Source: Vesta saturnalis (lineage: Eukaryota; Arthropoda; Insecta; Coleoptera; Lampyridae). Taken from it: DNA of 64,000 nt. Positions 1 through 9,560 of this stretch are shown here, one piece after another. Positions within the stretch are counted from its first letter, which is position 1; each line of letters opens with the position of its first letter. Made by a program: the position numbers and the translations under genes. The stretch is taken from the NCBI GenBank assembly GCA_036346205.1, contig JARFJB010001911.1, positions 717,001-781,000 on the forward strand. Direction: 5' to 3'. A model generated the notes under the pieces. It made no database searches, was not told the DNA's origin, and saw nothing but the letters and a program-made list of their open reading frames with translations.

Positions 1-1430
1 TGATACAGTTACTTAAACCTAATACAATTGTGAGATACTTCTAATAACACATAGCAGCGTTTTAAATTTTCTTCTTCTTTAAAATATGTATTTAAACTCA
101 TCCTTCCCAAAATTTCATGTTTTACTACACTATTTTACATATTGCCAATACGCAGCTTCATCATTTTTGTTTTCACTATATAACACTCCAAATCAAGTTT
201 TATTTCTTTTACTTGCTTTATTAACGTCTCCAACCTCTTCTTTCGCTCCTCCACACTTACTGCTTTTTCTGTACTTTCTACCTTACATACTACTACTTTC
301 ATCATTGCTGCTAATCAAGAGTATACTGTGTACACACACACACAATGAGGACTTTTAAACCCTAACAATCAGGGTTTCCAACACTACTTCTTATTCCAGC
401 TTTTTCCAAACATAATCATCCTTCTTCTCAAAAGCGGTGCAGAATTCATTATTTTTCTCGGGGTCAGAATTGCACCCCTAGATGATAAGCCTATTGGAAA
501 AGCTACCCTTTACCCCAAAAAGTAGGAGATTTATAGAAACTACCACCTATCAGTACTACCCCCAAAGTAGGTGATTAGCTTTTTTCTATAATATAAAACT
601 ACTTTCAGATTGTACTTGAACCTTCCCACGAATTGGGATTTCTAACCCCTATTTTTTTAGCATAGATACCACTGCAGGAATTGTAATAACTTCTACGGCC
701 TATACAAAAGTCATTGATTAGGAAGACCTTGACTCCATTTAGCCATGAATCTACTTTACAATCTGTTTGAATTGTAATATGATACCCCTGATTTCTAGGA
801 ATTGACAAATGGCTCTGACTCGACTAAATTCTAAGAATTGTTTGGTGACCTTGAAAATCTCTCGTCACACCTTCAAAGAACTTTACCCAACTTGGGAATT
901 GATTTCCAAGAATACGCGACCTTGATTAGGAATGTTACTAAATCTAACCTTGAAAATTTCTCTACACATGGTCTCAACCAGTTTGGTGACCCTGAAAAAT
1001 CCCTCACACCTTGAAAAGTCTATTTGAATATCCCATGTAGATCTGATCCAACCACAATTGGTTGATGCATGGAAAGTGTACGTGACCTAATGCACTTTTT
1101 CTTAATAAATTACTAAGTGGATCACTATACGCATGCAATGTGTGTACGCAATGGTCTTGAAAACGAGAAGGGGGATCTTATAGTATACATGACTTTGAAG
1201 AGCATACATTACCGGTGATATATCGGGATACCCCTGTAGGTTGATTTATAGGACCTGGAAAATTGGTAGTAACCATTGACAATCTATTTGATAGTCGGGT
1301 AAAGTTGGATCACCTTGAAAATAGATTTCTCGGAATTAACTTTGAAATTTACGTAACTGTATAATTAAAAGATTTTAATTTGTGTTTTTGCATATAAGTT
1401 TAAGAGATGTAGTTTTGTAATGAGTCACGG
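1..1430. other. AT-rich DNA without a supported gene
   Basis: No open frame in this stretch has a recognisable domain. The longest are a Leu/Phe-rich 90-codon frame near the left edge and a 67-codon frame on the minus strand at 605-808, both consistent with chance. From about 840 onward the word (T/C)GACCTTGA and variants recur, for example near 845, 928 and 1311. This links the stretch to the repeat block that follows. Confidence 0.5.
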
Positions 1431-3090
1431 ACAATGTCTCAAAGTAAAAGGATCACAGATCCTGATATGAAGGCTTTAAGGAAAGCTGAATGTATGGCTA
1501 GTAAACATTATAATGAAGCGATGAAAATACCTATTAGGAAAGATGATGATGTCTTGTGGACCACATTAAGCAAGAATCAGTTGAAGGAAATTGAATGTGA
1601 AAAACAAATAATAAATAAAATAGATATGATCCAGCAAAGGTATTACAAAATGTTAAGTACATCAAATTTACCATAATATGTATATTTACTTAAATCGATC
1701 TTTTATCTGTATATATAGATGAATATTGTGGTTAATAAATTATAAGTTTTATAAAAAAATATTTTACTTGTTAGATGACCTAATCAGTCTGAACAATGCA
1801 TCGTCTTTGTTCTCAGAATTTCAGAAGCTATGACTCAGCCAAAACAATGAATCGCCTTTGTTATCAGAGGTGTGACCTCGCAAATTATAGACTTTAAAGC
1901 GTTGACAATGGATTGCCTTTGTTCTTGAAAGTTGATTTCCCAGAATTGAGATGTGGAATCTATTTTTAGAAATTATAACGGAACAATGGATCGTCTTTGT
2001 TCTTTTCTCAAAGGTGTGACCTTGAAAATTGTAAGAATAGACTTTGAAGCGTCGGCTTGAACAATGGACCCCCTTTGTTCTTGATTTCCTAGAATTAAGG
2101 TGGGGGGTAGCTTAACTCGACCAGAACAATGAATCGCTTTTGTTCTCTCGTATGGGGGAAACGGTTACCTGTGTTGAGAAACAGCCATCGGTTTTGGAAA
2201 ACGAACCCCCCTGTTTTGGGAAACGGACTCCCTGTTTTAGGAAACGTCTACCTGTTTAGACCACTTGAGGGCGCTTGGGGGCATAACATTGCTTACCTTG
2301 AAGCATGCATCTCAGGGCTTGCTTAGGTTTGTAATAAGTCGCGAAAAATATCTCTAAATAAGCTGAATGTATGACTAGTATACAATATAATGAAGCGATG
2401 ACCCATTAGGAAAAATGATGATGTCCAGCAAAGGTATTACAAAATTTTGCCATAATATGTATATTTACTTAAATCGATTTTTTATCTGTATATTGTGGTT
2501 AATAAAGTCTTATAAAAAATATTTTACTTGTTAGATGACCTAATCAGTCTGAACAATGCATCATCATTGTTCTCGGAATTTTAGAAGCTATGACTCAGCC
2601 AAAACAATGAATCGCTTTATCAGAGGTGTGACCTTGAAAATTATAAGCATAGACTTTGAAACGTTGGTTAGAACAATGCATCGTCTTAGTTCTTGATTTC
2701 CTAGAATTGAGATGTATTTAGATAACAATCTATTTTTAGAAATTATAACTGAACAATGGATCGTCTTTGTTCATTCATCACAAACATACATAGACAACAC
2801 CTCAGGGTTTGCTTAGGTTTGTAATAAGTTACGGACAATGTCTCTAAGTAAGCTGAATGTATGGCTAGTATACAATATAATGAAGCGATGACCTATTAGG
2901 AAAGATGATGATATCTTGTGGACCACATTAAACGAAAATCAGTTGATTGAAATTGAATGCGAAAAACAAATAATAAATAGACATGCTCCAGTAAAGGTAT
3001 TACAAAATGTTGCCATAATATGTGTATTTACTTAAATCAATTTTTATCTGTATATTGTGGTTAATAAAGTCTTATAAAAAACGTTTTACT
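1395..3090. repeat. Three-copy segment carrying the 80-codon ORF
   Basis: Three direct copies are visible, at about 1395-1790, 2325-2560 and 2815-3110. Each starts near GTAATAAGT or GTAATGAGT, runs through the ORF homology and an AATAAA, and ends in TTACTTGTTAGATGACC followed by the 22-bp quasi-palindrome. Copy 2 has lost most of the ORF. Copy 3 keeps more but carries indels. This indicates tandem segmental duplication followed by decay. Confidence 0.75.
1434..1676 (+). CDS. 80-codon ORF, unknown function, in a triplicated segment
   Basis: An ATG-initiated frame of 80 codons encoding a charged, probably helical polypeptide rich in Lys, Glu and Met (it begins MSQSKRITDPDMKALRKAE). No signal peptide, membrane segment or known domain is visible. 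A possible polyadenylation signal (AATAAA) follows at about 1734. Two diverged copies of the same segment lie at about 2340-2460 and 2830-3010, where the frame is broken by deletions. I do not recognise it. It could be the last exon of a gene, a retrocopy or a fragment captured by the surrounding repeat array. Because the other copies are disrupted, conservation of coding function is not supported. Confidence 0.3.
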   Translation: MSQSKRITDPDMKALRKAECMASKHYNEAMKIPIRKDDDVLWTTLSKNQLKEIECEKQIINKIDMIQQRYYKMLSTSNLP

Positions 3091-4165
3091 TGTTAGATGA
3101 CCTAATCAGTCTGAACAATGCATCGTCTTTGTTCTCAGAGTTTTAGAAGCTACGACTCAGCCAAAACAATGAATCGTCCTTGTTCTCTCATGTGGCATTG
3201 TAAGCATAGACTTTGAACAATGGGCCCCCTTTGTTCTTGATTTCTCAGAATTGAGATGTGGAATCTGTTTTCAACCTGAACGATAGATCGTCTTTGCTCT
3301 CATGGGGGAAACCGTTGCGAAACAGCTATCTGTTTTGGGAAACGGACCCCCTGTTTTAGGAAACGGCTACCTGTTTTTAGGAAACGGCTACCTGTTTTAG
3401 GAAACGGACCCCCTGTTTTAGGAAACGGCTACCTGTTTTTAGGAAACGGCTACCTGTTTTAGGAAACGGACCCCCTGTTTTAGGAAACGTCTACCTGTTT
3501 TGGGGAACCACTTGAGGGGGCGTGGCCTTGAAACATGTATAGACTCGCTTGAGACCGAGGGCAATGACTTTGAGGATACAACTGATGTGTAAGATAACCT
3601 ACAAAACAATAGATCGTCTTTGTTCTCTCATGTGGCCTTGTAAACATAGACTTTGAAGCGTTGACAATGGATTGCCTTTGTTCTTGAAAGAGATGTATTT
3701 AGATAACAATCTATTTTTATAAATCAATCAGAACAATGAATCGTCTTTGTTCATTTACCTTGAAAATTATAAGCATAGACTTTGAACAATGCATCGTCTT
3801 TGTTCTTGATTTCCTAGAATTGAGATAACAATCTATTTCTAACTGAACAATGGATCGTCTTTGTTTCATTTCTCAGAGGTGTGACCTTATAAGTATAAAC
3901 TTTAAATCGTGAACAATGGATCGCCTTTGTTCTTGAAAGAGATGTATTTAGAAGCTATGACTCAGCCAAAACAATGGATCGTCTTTGTTCATTTCTCAGA
4001 GGTGTGACCTTGTAAGAATAGACTTTGAACCGTCGGCTTGAACAATGCATCGTCTTTGTTATTGATTTCCTAGAATTGAGATAACAATAGATAGTCTTTG
4101 GTCTCTCGTGTGGCCTTGAAAATTGTAAGCATAGACTTTGAACAATGGGCCCCCTTTGTTCTTGA
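1790..4165. repeat. Interspersed 22-bp quasi-palindromic repeat, about 24 copies
   Basis: The consensus is GAACAATG, two variable bases, then TCGTCTTTGTTC. The outer six bases, GAACAA and TTGTTC, are reverse complements, giving a 6-bp stem with a 10-nt loop. I counted about 24 copies by eye, including those starting near 1793, 1981, 2061, 2552, 2751, 3114, 3214, 3731, 3785, 3911, 4040 and 4140. Spacing is irregular at 40-90 bp. Copies are separated by recurring linkers with GTGTGACCTTGAAAATT and CATAGACTTTGAA. The variable core often changes in the loop (TCGTCT, TCGCCT, CCCCCT) while the stem is mostly kept. Confidence 0.85.
3300..3510. repeat. 20-bp tandem repeat (GGAAACGG unit), plus a related patch at 2155-2260
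   Basis: About nine head-to-tail units of roughly 20 bp alternate between two forms, AGGAAACGGCTACCTGTTTT and AGGAAACGGACCCCCTGTTT. They form a higher-order unit of about 62 bp repeated two and a half times. A shorter, more diverged run of the same unit lies at 2155-2260. Both are inside the larger repeat block. Confidence 0.85.
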
Positions 4166-4184
4166 TTTCCCAGAATAGGGCACT

Positions 4185-4500
4185 TGAGGGGGCGTGGCCT
4201 TGAAACATGCATAGACTTGCTTGAGACTGAGGGCAATGACCTTCAGGAATAGATGCAGGTAACCTAAAATTGACGTGGACAATCAACAATCTAGTAACTT
4301 TTCTAGTGACTTTTCTACTAACCTTGAAGGACTCGTGCAAGCATGACCTTGAAGAGGCGGGGTTACACACCTACCACGTGACCTTGATGAGACAGGGTTA
4401 CCAACCCAACACGTGGTCTGAGGTGACCTTGAAGATGATGACCTTGATAAACCATGTACTTGGACGTAGGCAATGTGATGACCTTGACCTCTGAAAAGGA
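4185..4500. repeat. Cluster of TGACCTTGA words
   Basis: TGACCTTGA (or TGACCTTGAA) occurs near 4345, 4378, 4420, 4440 and 4480, with further single-mismatch copies (GGCCTTGAA, AACCTTGAA) upstream. The reverse complement, TCAAGGTCA, equals the known extended half-site bound by FTZ-F1/SF-1 and ERR nuclear receptors. Binding here is not shown. The words are part of a repeat array and may have no regulatory role. Confidence 0.5.
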
Positions 4501-4940
4501 ATTGCTTTGCTATAGACGAAGTGAGTTAGAAGTGGGGTAGCTATACTACTATTAATAATAATTTTTAATTACATATTTACCTTTAAACTTAGTCGTTCAT
4601 AACAAAAACTTGTACTAATTTTTTTAAATTCATTTCTCTGGTATGGCCTAAGGTACAATACCCCACTGCCCAAGGTACAAGGCAGGTTTGTACCTCGGGC
4701 ATTTGTCAATTTATTTTGATCATCTCAAAAAAATTACTTCCAAAATCATTATGTCATCAATATTGCCGATTTCAACAAAAATTATCCCAATTTTAATTTC
4801 GATGATATTAAAAGAATGCATAATATTTTGAGGTTTAATATGTTTTTGAAGAAAATCTGCCCATGGTACAATACTTTACCCTACATGTTACTACATTATG
4901 AATAATTGAGAAGATCAAATTTTTGAATTAAATGTTTCTC
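4500..4940. other. AT-rich spacer with a small hairpin
   Basis: No gene is visible. At 4673-4695 the arms AGGTACAA and TTGTACCT form an 8-bp inverted repeat around a 7-nt loop. The related words GGTACAATAC at about 4651 and 4865 suggest an old short repeat. Confidence 0.4.
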
Positions 4941-5790
4941 ATAGGATTGTATTTTCGTTTCGTCATGTTGATGATATTATTAGTATTAACAATTTAGTCC
5001 CTGACAAAGTTTACACTAGAGAAAGAACAAAATTTTCTAGATTTAAACATAAAAATTAATACACATACGTTTGAGTTCTCCATATTCAGAAAACCTACAC
5101 CATACAACACATAAATTACCTGCATATAGATCATTAGTACGTAGAGCAATGTTGTTACCATTATACCAAACCAATTTCAATGAAGAAATATCAATTATAA
5201 AATAAGTGGAGCAAACAAATGAATTTGGTTACATTTCAAATCGACAAAAAATCAAGAGCACAAACTATCTATGCAAAACATTTACCCAATTAACACATAA
5301 TCGACAAAAAATAAATACATATCAATTTCATATAATTTGGAAAATATCTGAAAAAGTAACTCACATCTTACAAAAGAGCAAGAAGTACAAAGTAGCTTTC
5401 AATGTTCCAATGTTCCAATGTTCTTAAACATTTATTTAATGCCAAAAATTCAATTAAAAACATTTTGAAGTCGGGTATTCATAAATTGAACTGCACATCC
5501 TATTTATATTGGACAAACACTTAGGAAGTTTGATATTAGATACAAGGAACACACTAGATGCTACAAATATAAGCAAACCAAATTATGCCAAACATTTAAT
5601 AGCAAGTAATCACCTTATGACTTCAAAAACACTTACACTTTTACATTTTTGTATTAAAAAAGACAAATTAGATGTTTTTGAAGCATTCGAAATTTATACA
5701 GATAAATAGAAAATACGTTTAATGAACAAACAGATTGATCTTATAAACTCACCTTTAACAAATATTTTAAATATAGAATTATAGTTTACA
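4940..5790 (+). pseudogene. Penelope-like element relic: reverse transcriptase end plus GIY-YIG endonuclease
   Basis: Penelope-like elements encode a reverse transcriptase followed by a GIY-YIG endonuclease. Read across several frameshifts, the order matches. A palm motif FRHVDDIISI is at about 4964-4990. FLDLNIKINTHTFEFSIFRKPT-type sequence, the typical post-palm segment, is at about 5031-5100. A segment ISEKVTHILQKSKKYKVAF is near 5340-5400. GIHKLNC is at 5474-5494 and YIGQTLRKFDIRYKEH is at 5505-5550, which is the GIY-YIG core with its Arg. A downstream stretch with NYAKHLIASNH and FEAFEIYT is at about 5580-5700. At least three frame changes and several stops make it non-functional. The 5' part of the RT and the terminal repeats are not visible. 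Assignment rests on motif order, not on an alignment. Confidence 0.7.
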
Positions 5791-6222
5791 TCAAGCTTAC
5801 TGTTTTGATTTAATAAATTGTTACCATAACTACTTATTGTTTTACTTATATATTTTCTATTGATAATGATGCATGTTCTATTGAAACGCGTTGAGAAATA
5901 AATATTTATATAGGTAAGACATTGTGGAATTACATTGTAGCGTCCCCAGGTACCCTATCTTGAAAAGTGTAATTTGAACTGATTCGCAAGATTGCCAATC
6001 TAAGAACAGAACAATCGCTAAGTGATTCATCTTCACTTTACTGACAATAATGTTACTATTATCAAATTAATTGCTTGCCTTACTTTGACTTTTCTGGCAA
6101 TAATTAAAACATTACAATTTATTTACAAGTATGATATTTTATTACTCGCAAACCTCAAATCTGATCATAGAATTGGCCGTCTAGTGGTAGGTACGTTGTG
6201 CTATTTAAGTTAGATAGGCTGG
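5790..6222. other. Spacer before the copia relic
   Basis: AT-rich sequence with no supported gene. It may include remains of the copia 5' LTR or leader, but no matching copy exists after 10475 to define an LTR. Confidence 0.35.
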
Positions 6223-7534
6223 ATGAGGTTAAGTAATAATAAAATGGCAAGTTATTCAAAGTCGGAAGAAAATAAAGAAGAGGACGTTGCATTCTTTACA
6301 AGTGAAGGAACAGAAGAAAGTAATTGGTGGTGTGTAGATTCAGGTGCTACGCATCACTACACAAACAATGACAGCTTACTAATAAACAAACACTATTTTG
6401 AAGAACCTAAATTAATCCAGTTAGCTGAAAAAGGTAAAGAGATGAAGGCTACATGCTGTGGTGACCTAAAAATTGAAAGTGAACTGAGCAAAGAAGAAAA
6501 AATTGCCATTACTTTGAAAAATGTGTACTGTGTTCCTGACTTGAGAGTGAACTTATTGTCCGTATCTGCAGTTGAAAAGGCTGGATATGAAGTAACATGT
6601 GTTAATGGCAGTGTCCTCATTGAGAAGCACAAATGGGTGTACGCCAAAGGAGAAAGGACTGGTAACCTACATAAATTAACGTTCAAGATATCCAATGGTA
6701 ACGCTGTAAGTTTGGCTGCTAATATGAATTATGAAATATGGCATAAAAGGTTTGGGCTATACTGAAAACGGTTATAGATTATGGAATGAAAAAGAACGGA
6801 AAATAATTCATAGCAGAAATGTGCTCTTTGGTGAAAATAGGTTTGATATGACCAAAATACATGAAAGACAAGTGATTATGACTTAATATGAAGGCATGAA
6901 TGAAGAAATAAATATAACAAATGCAGAAGAAATAAGCACAGAAAGCGTTTTTGAAGAAAACAAAGAAGAAAATACAAACAAGATGAATGCAGAAAGAAAA
7001 TCTAATAGAAATAGAAAACCACCCTCCTACCTTGAGGAATATGAGTTAAGCTCATCATATTATGGTCGTATGGCATTATTGAGCGATTATTCTGATGTAC
7101 CTGAAACATATAATGGTGCAAAGAGAAGTAGTAGCTGGCCGTGTTGGAAGGAAGCTATTAATAACGAACTACATGCATTGTTACAAAACGATACTTGGGT
7201 GTTGGCTGATAAACCTGAAAAAGAAAAAATAATTAGTAACGGATGGGTTTCCAGAATAAAGGAGAACGAAGAAGGGAATTTGACCTATAAAGCAAGGTTG
7301 GTTGTCAGAGACTTTGAGCAAAATATTCAAGAAAATTGCTACATTCATGCTCCTGTAGCAAGCAAGACTTTCGACATTACGAATATTGTTGGCTGCTTGT
7401 AATTATTACAGTATGTATTTAGACCAGTATGACGTAAAAAACGCCTTTTTAAATGGAAAAATGAAAGAAAAATCGTATATGAAAATTCGAGAGGGCTTAG
7501 AGGTTATTGATAAAAATAAAGTGTGCTTGTTAAA
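6223..7534 (+). pseudogene. Ty1/copia polyprotein relic: protease to start of reverse transcriptase
   Basis: Copia elements order their domains protease, integrase, RT, RNase H. The first frame (6223-6765) has the protease active site VDSGATHHYT at about 6337-6366 and the pre-integrase motif NYEIWHKRFG at about 6727-6756. At about 6756 the frame jumps straight to the integrase C-terminal signature GYTENGYRLWN (about 6755-6790), so the catalytic core of integrase has been deleted. A second frame (6896-7402) carries the N-terminal RT region, with PETYNGAKRSSSW, NDTWVLADKP and KARLVVRDF. It continues after a frame change as QYDVKNAFLNGKMKEKSYM and ends at VCLLN near 7534. The gag zinc knuckle and LTRs were not found. 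It continues at 8140 after an insertion. Confidence 0.85.
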
Positions 7535-7839
7535 TATAGTACCATATTAATTATTAAGAACAGTAAGGACAGTTTACCGATCGACGATAATGTTTATAAT
7601 GTAATATTGGAGGAGATCGGTAAACTCCTTACTGTTCGAAATGCTTATGCTATTTTTTGTGCGATCAACAATACACTTGATGGCAAAATGTAGGCAGAAC
7701 ACATTTTATTTTATCTCAAAATTGCTTAAAAGATGACCACAATCGAGCCACAAGCGTATGTATTGTTTCCTTAGTAACCTGAATGTTAATGTGACAGTTG
7801 TAAAATAATTGTGTCAGACATTCTAATCAGTAAACTATT

Positions 7840-7918
7840 ATTATTATTATTATTATTAAACTATTATTATTATTATTAAACTATTATTATTATTATTAAA
7901 CTATTATTATTATTATTA
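7840..7918. repeat. (ATT)n compound microsatellite
   Basis: ATT trinucleotide runs are interrupted regularly by AAACT, giving a longer unit of about 20 bp repeated four times. Confidence 0.9.
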
Positions 7919-8015
7919 CCATTTCCAATTGTAACAATTGTACATTTAATTTTAATATTAATAAATAGTACTATATCCAAAACTCTGGCAGGTGTTTCAG
8001 TAAACTATGAATTTC

Positions 8016-8056
8016 ACTTACTGTTCGCTGAACGGTAAGTAAATTACTTACCGTTC
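8016..8056. promoter_or_regulatory. Three-arm inverted site, candidate recombinase recognition site
   Basis: Three 11-bp arms alternate in orientation: ACTTACTGTTC (8016-8026), a 3-nt gap, GAACGGTAAGT (8030-8040), a 5-nt gap AAATT, then ACTTACCGTTC (8046-8056). The second and third arms are perfect reverse complements, and the first differs from the second by one base. Paired 11-13-bp arms around a short spacer are the usual form of a tyrosine recombinase core site. The function is inferred from that form and from the recombinase gene 400 bp away. Confidence 0.45.
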
Positions 8057-8139
8057 AGTTAGACTCATTAAACAGTAAATGCTACCTGCTGTTGTCAAAA
8101 CAGTGACAGTAAGTTGACAAAAATCAACGATCGCACAAA

Positions 8140-8247
8140 AAAGCTATTTATGGGTTAAGAGAAGCTCCAAAGGGATGGAATGAAACTTTCTACAATTTCA
8201 TGCAAACTTTAAATTTTAGACGTTCAAAATCTGACTATTGCTTATTT
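8140..8247 (+). pseudogene. Copia relic, central RT segment
   Basis: A 36-codon piece beginning KAIYGLREAPKGWNETF and ending SDYCLF. In copia elements this segment follows directly after VC-L-N and precedes LLYVDD. It therefore sits colinearly between the fragments at 6223-7534 and 9805-10475, which proves that the flanking DNA on either side is inserted. Confidence 0.85.
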
Positions 8248-8372
8248 CCGTTTCTAAAACAAAACATACGCTGTTATTTACTTTTTTGCACGATAGGACG
8301 ATTTTAGTTAGTTATAGGGTTTGTTGCGAGATCAGAAGGTTGTTTTTACTGGTGACTAGGATACACAAGTCG

Positions 8373-8413
8373 GGTAAGTAATTCACTTACCGTACGTGTA
8401 ACGCGGTAAGTAA
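8373..8413. promoter_or_regulatory. Inverted GGTAAGT site plus half site downstream of recombinase gene
   Basis: GGTAAGT (8373-8379), spacer AATTC, ACTTACC (8385-8391), then a direct half site GGTAAGTAA at 8405-8413. The arms and the 5-nt spacer length are the same as in the site at 8034-8052 in the neighbouring insertion. It lies about 50 bp beyond the stop codon of the minus-strand recombinase frame, so near the element edge. Confidence 0.45.
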
Positions 8414-8461
8414 AAATCCAAATATATAATTATATAATTCAGAAAACATTAAAAAAAATAT

Positions 8462-9560
8462 TTATTTGGCTTTGAAATTAAACGTACAATTACTACAGTT
8501 ACTAATTGTAATCCCGCTGGCTTGTACAGTACTTGAGTTTACAGAAACTGTTTCTAAATTCAAGATTTCTTTCACATCACTAACACTGGAATGTAAAATT
8601 TTCTTAACAAAATCGAGTTTATTTTCAAGTGAATCTGCGACGTAACTTTCTGCTGCAGAAGAAGACCGCCACCCACCATGCATCTTCAGTCCTAATACAT
8701 CTACTCCTTTGTTAGCTAAAAATGTCGCTGAAGTACGCCTAAAGGAATGGCCAGTGTAGGTAGCAGGCTGTTCTAAACTTAAAAAATTTACAATATTCGA
8801 CGGCCAACCATTTGCCTACTACTTGATTACTGCACTTTCCATTATGATAATTCATAAATAAATGCTCACTCTTTGCATTTTGTGGACGTAGACTGAAGTA
8901 TTTTCTACATATTTCCAGGTAGTGAATATCATCATTATTGTCAATTACCGCAAATGTTCGCTAAATATTGGTTTTAGTGTTGGGAATTCTCACGATCAAA
9001 AATGATTCCCGATCTTCCACGTCTTTCACGCACATGTTATACAATTCTTCTCTCCTACATGCGCCTGATACACCTAATATCATTCCCACCTATAAATAAA
9101 AAATACTTTGCTTATAAGTTGATATTATGCAAGTAAAGGGAAAAATACCTTAAGAATTAAATATTCCTTATCCGGTGCTTCTTTCAAAAACTTCGTCATG
9201 CTTTCCTTCGTGAAAATAGCAGCTTTTTTTGACTTGTGCCAACGGTTTTCCTTTTAAGGAATGCCGTCAATGTTGCGAATTTTGATATATCGATTTCATG
9301 ATTAAAAAAAATCGTACTTTTGAGGATAGAATACTCAGACCAAAGACTTCCAGGTGACTTTAGTTTCTCATTTCGCCGAACAAAATAAGCAAGCAAAACT
9401 TTTTCATTAATTTGACAGCTTTTCCCTTTCACACCAGTTCTTGAATGCTTTATATACATTCTCGTAACGAAGTCTTGACTTTTCTGGTATCATTGAAGAG
9501 CAACCAATATGCCAAGCTTGTTCGATTTCACCAACTACACCGTCGAACTCTAAATCACTC
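8462..9560 (-). pseudogene. Tyrosine recombinase (phage-integrase family) pseudogene with one intron
   Basis: Tyrosine recombinases join and cut DNA through a tyrosine nucleophile. Read on the minus strand from an ATG at 9560, an N-terminal SAM-like part contains KSRLRYENVYKAFKNWC, then EKVLLAYF, LWSEYSILKSTI and TAFLKRK. The catalytic part holds GVSGACRREEL (the first Arg region), TYTGHSFRRTSATFLA (His-x-x-Arg), HGGWRSSSAAESYVADS (His/Trp and the nucleophilic Tyr) and an Asn/Ser-rich tail. A 59-nt intron at 9090-9148 has GT and AG ends and falls between LILK and VGMILG in phase 0. At least three frameshifts and an in-frame stop (in the TKTNI region) break the gene. A related copy is at 54483-55552. 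The family is widespread in arthropod genomes, and calling it Crypton-like is my inference. Confidence 0.75.

Larger units (their letters stand above)
7536..8139. mobile_element. Insertion 1 in the copia RT, non-coding, with inverted repeats
   Basis: The copia reading stops after VCLLN at 7534 and resumes with KAIYGLREAP at 8140, so about 600 bp was inserted. Its left part is a hairpin: 7558-7582 and 7615-7637 are inverted copies (GAACAGTAAGG and CCTTACTGTTC are the ends) around a 32-nt loop. TTTTTTGTGCGATC at about 7655 and GATCGCACAAAAAA at about 8129 form another inverted pair. It has no coding capacity. The shared GAACAGTAAGG termini and GGTAAGT sites suggest it is a non-autonomous relative of the recombinase-bearing insertion downstream. 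Confidence 0.6.

Noticed and set aside
86..358. 90-codon Leu/Phe/Ser-rich frame
   Set aside because: Composition follows T/C-rich DNA; no domain or conserved start context.
3955..4370. Three overlapping minus-strand frames of 70-103 codons
   Set aside because: They are antisense readings of the 22-bp repeat array and contain its repeated words.
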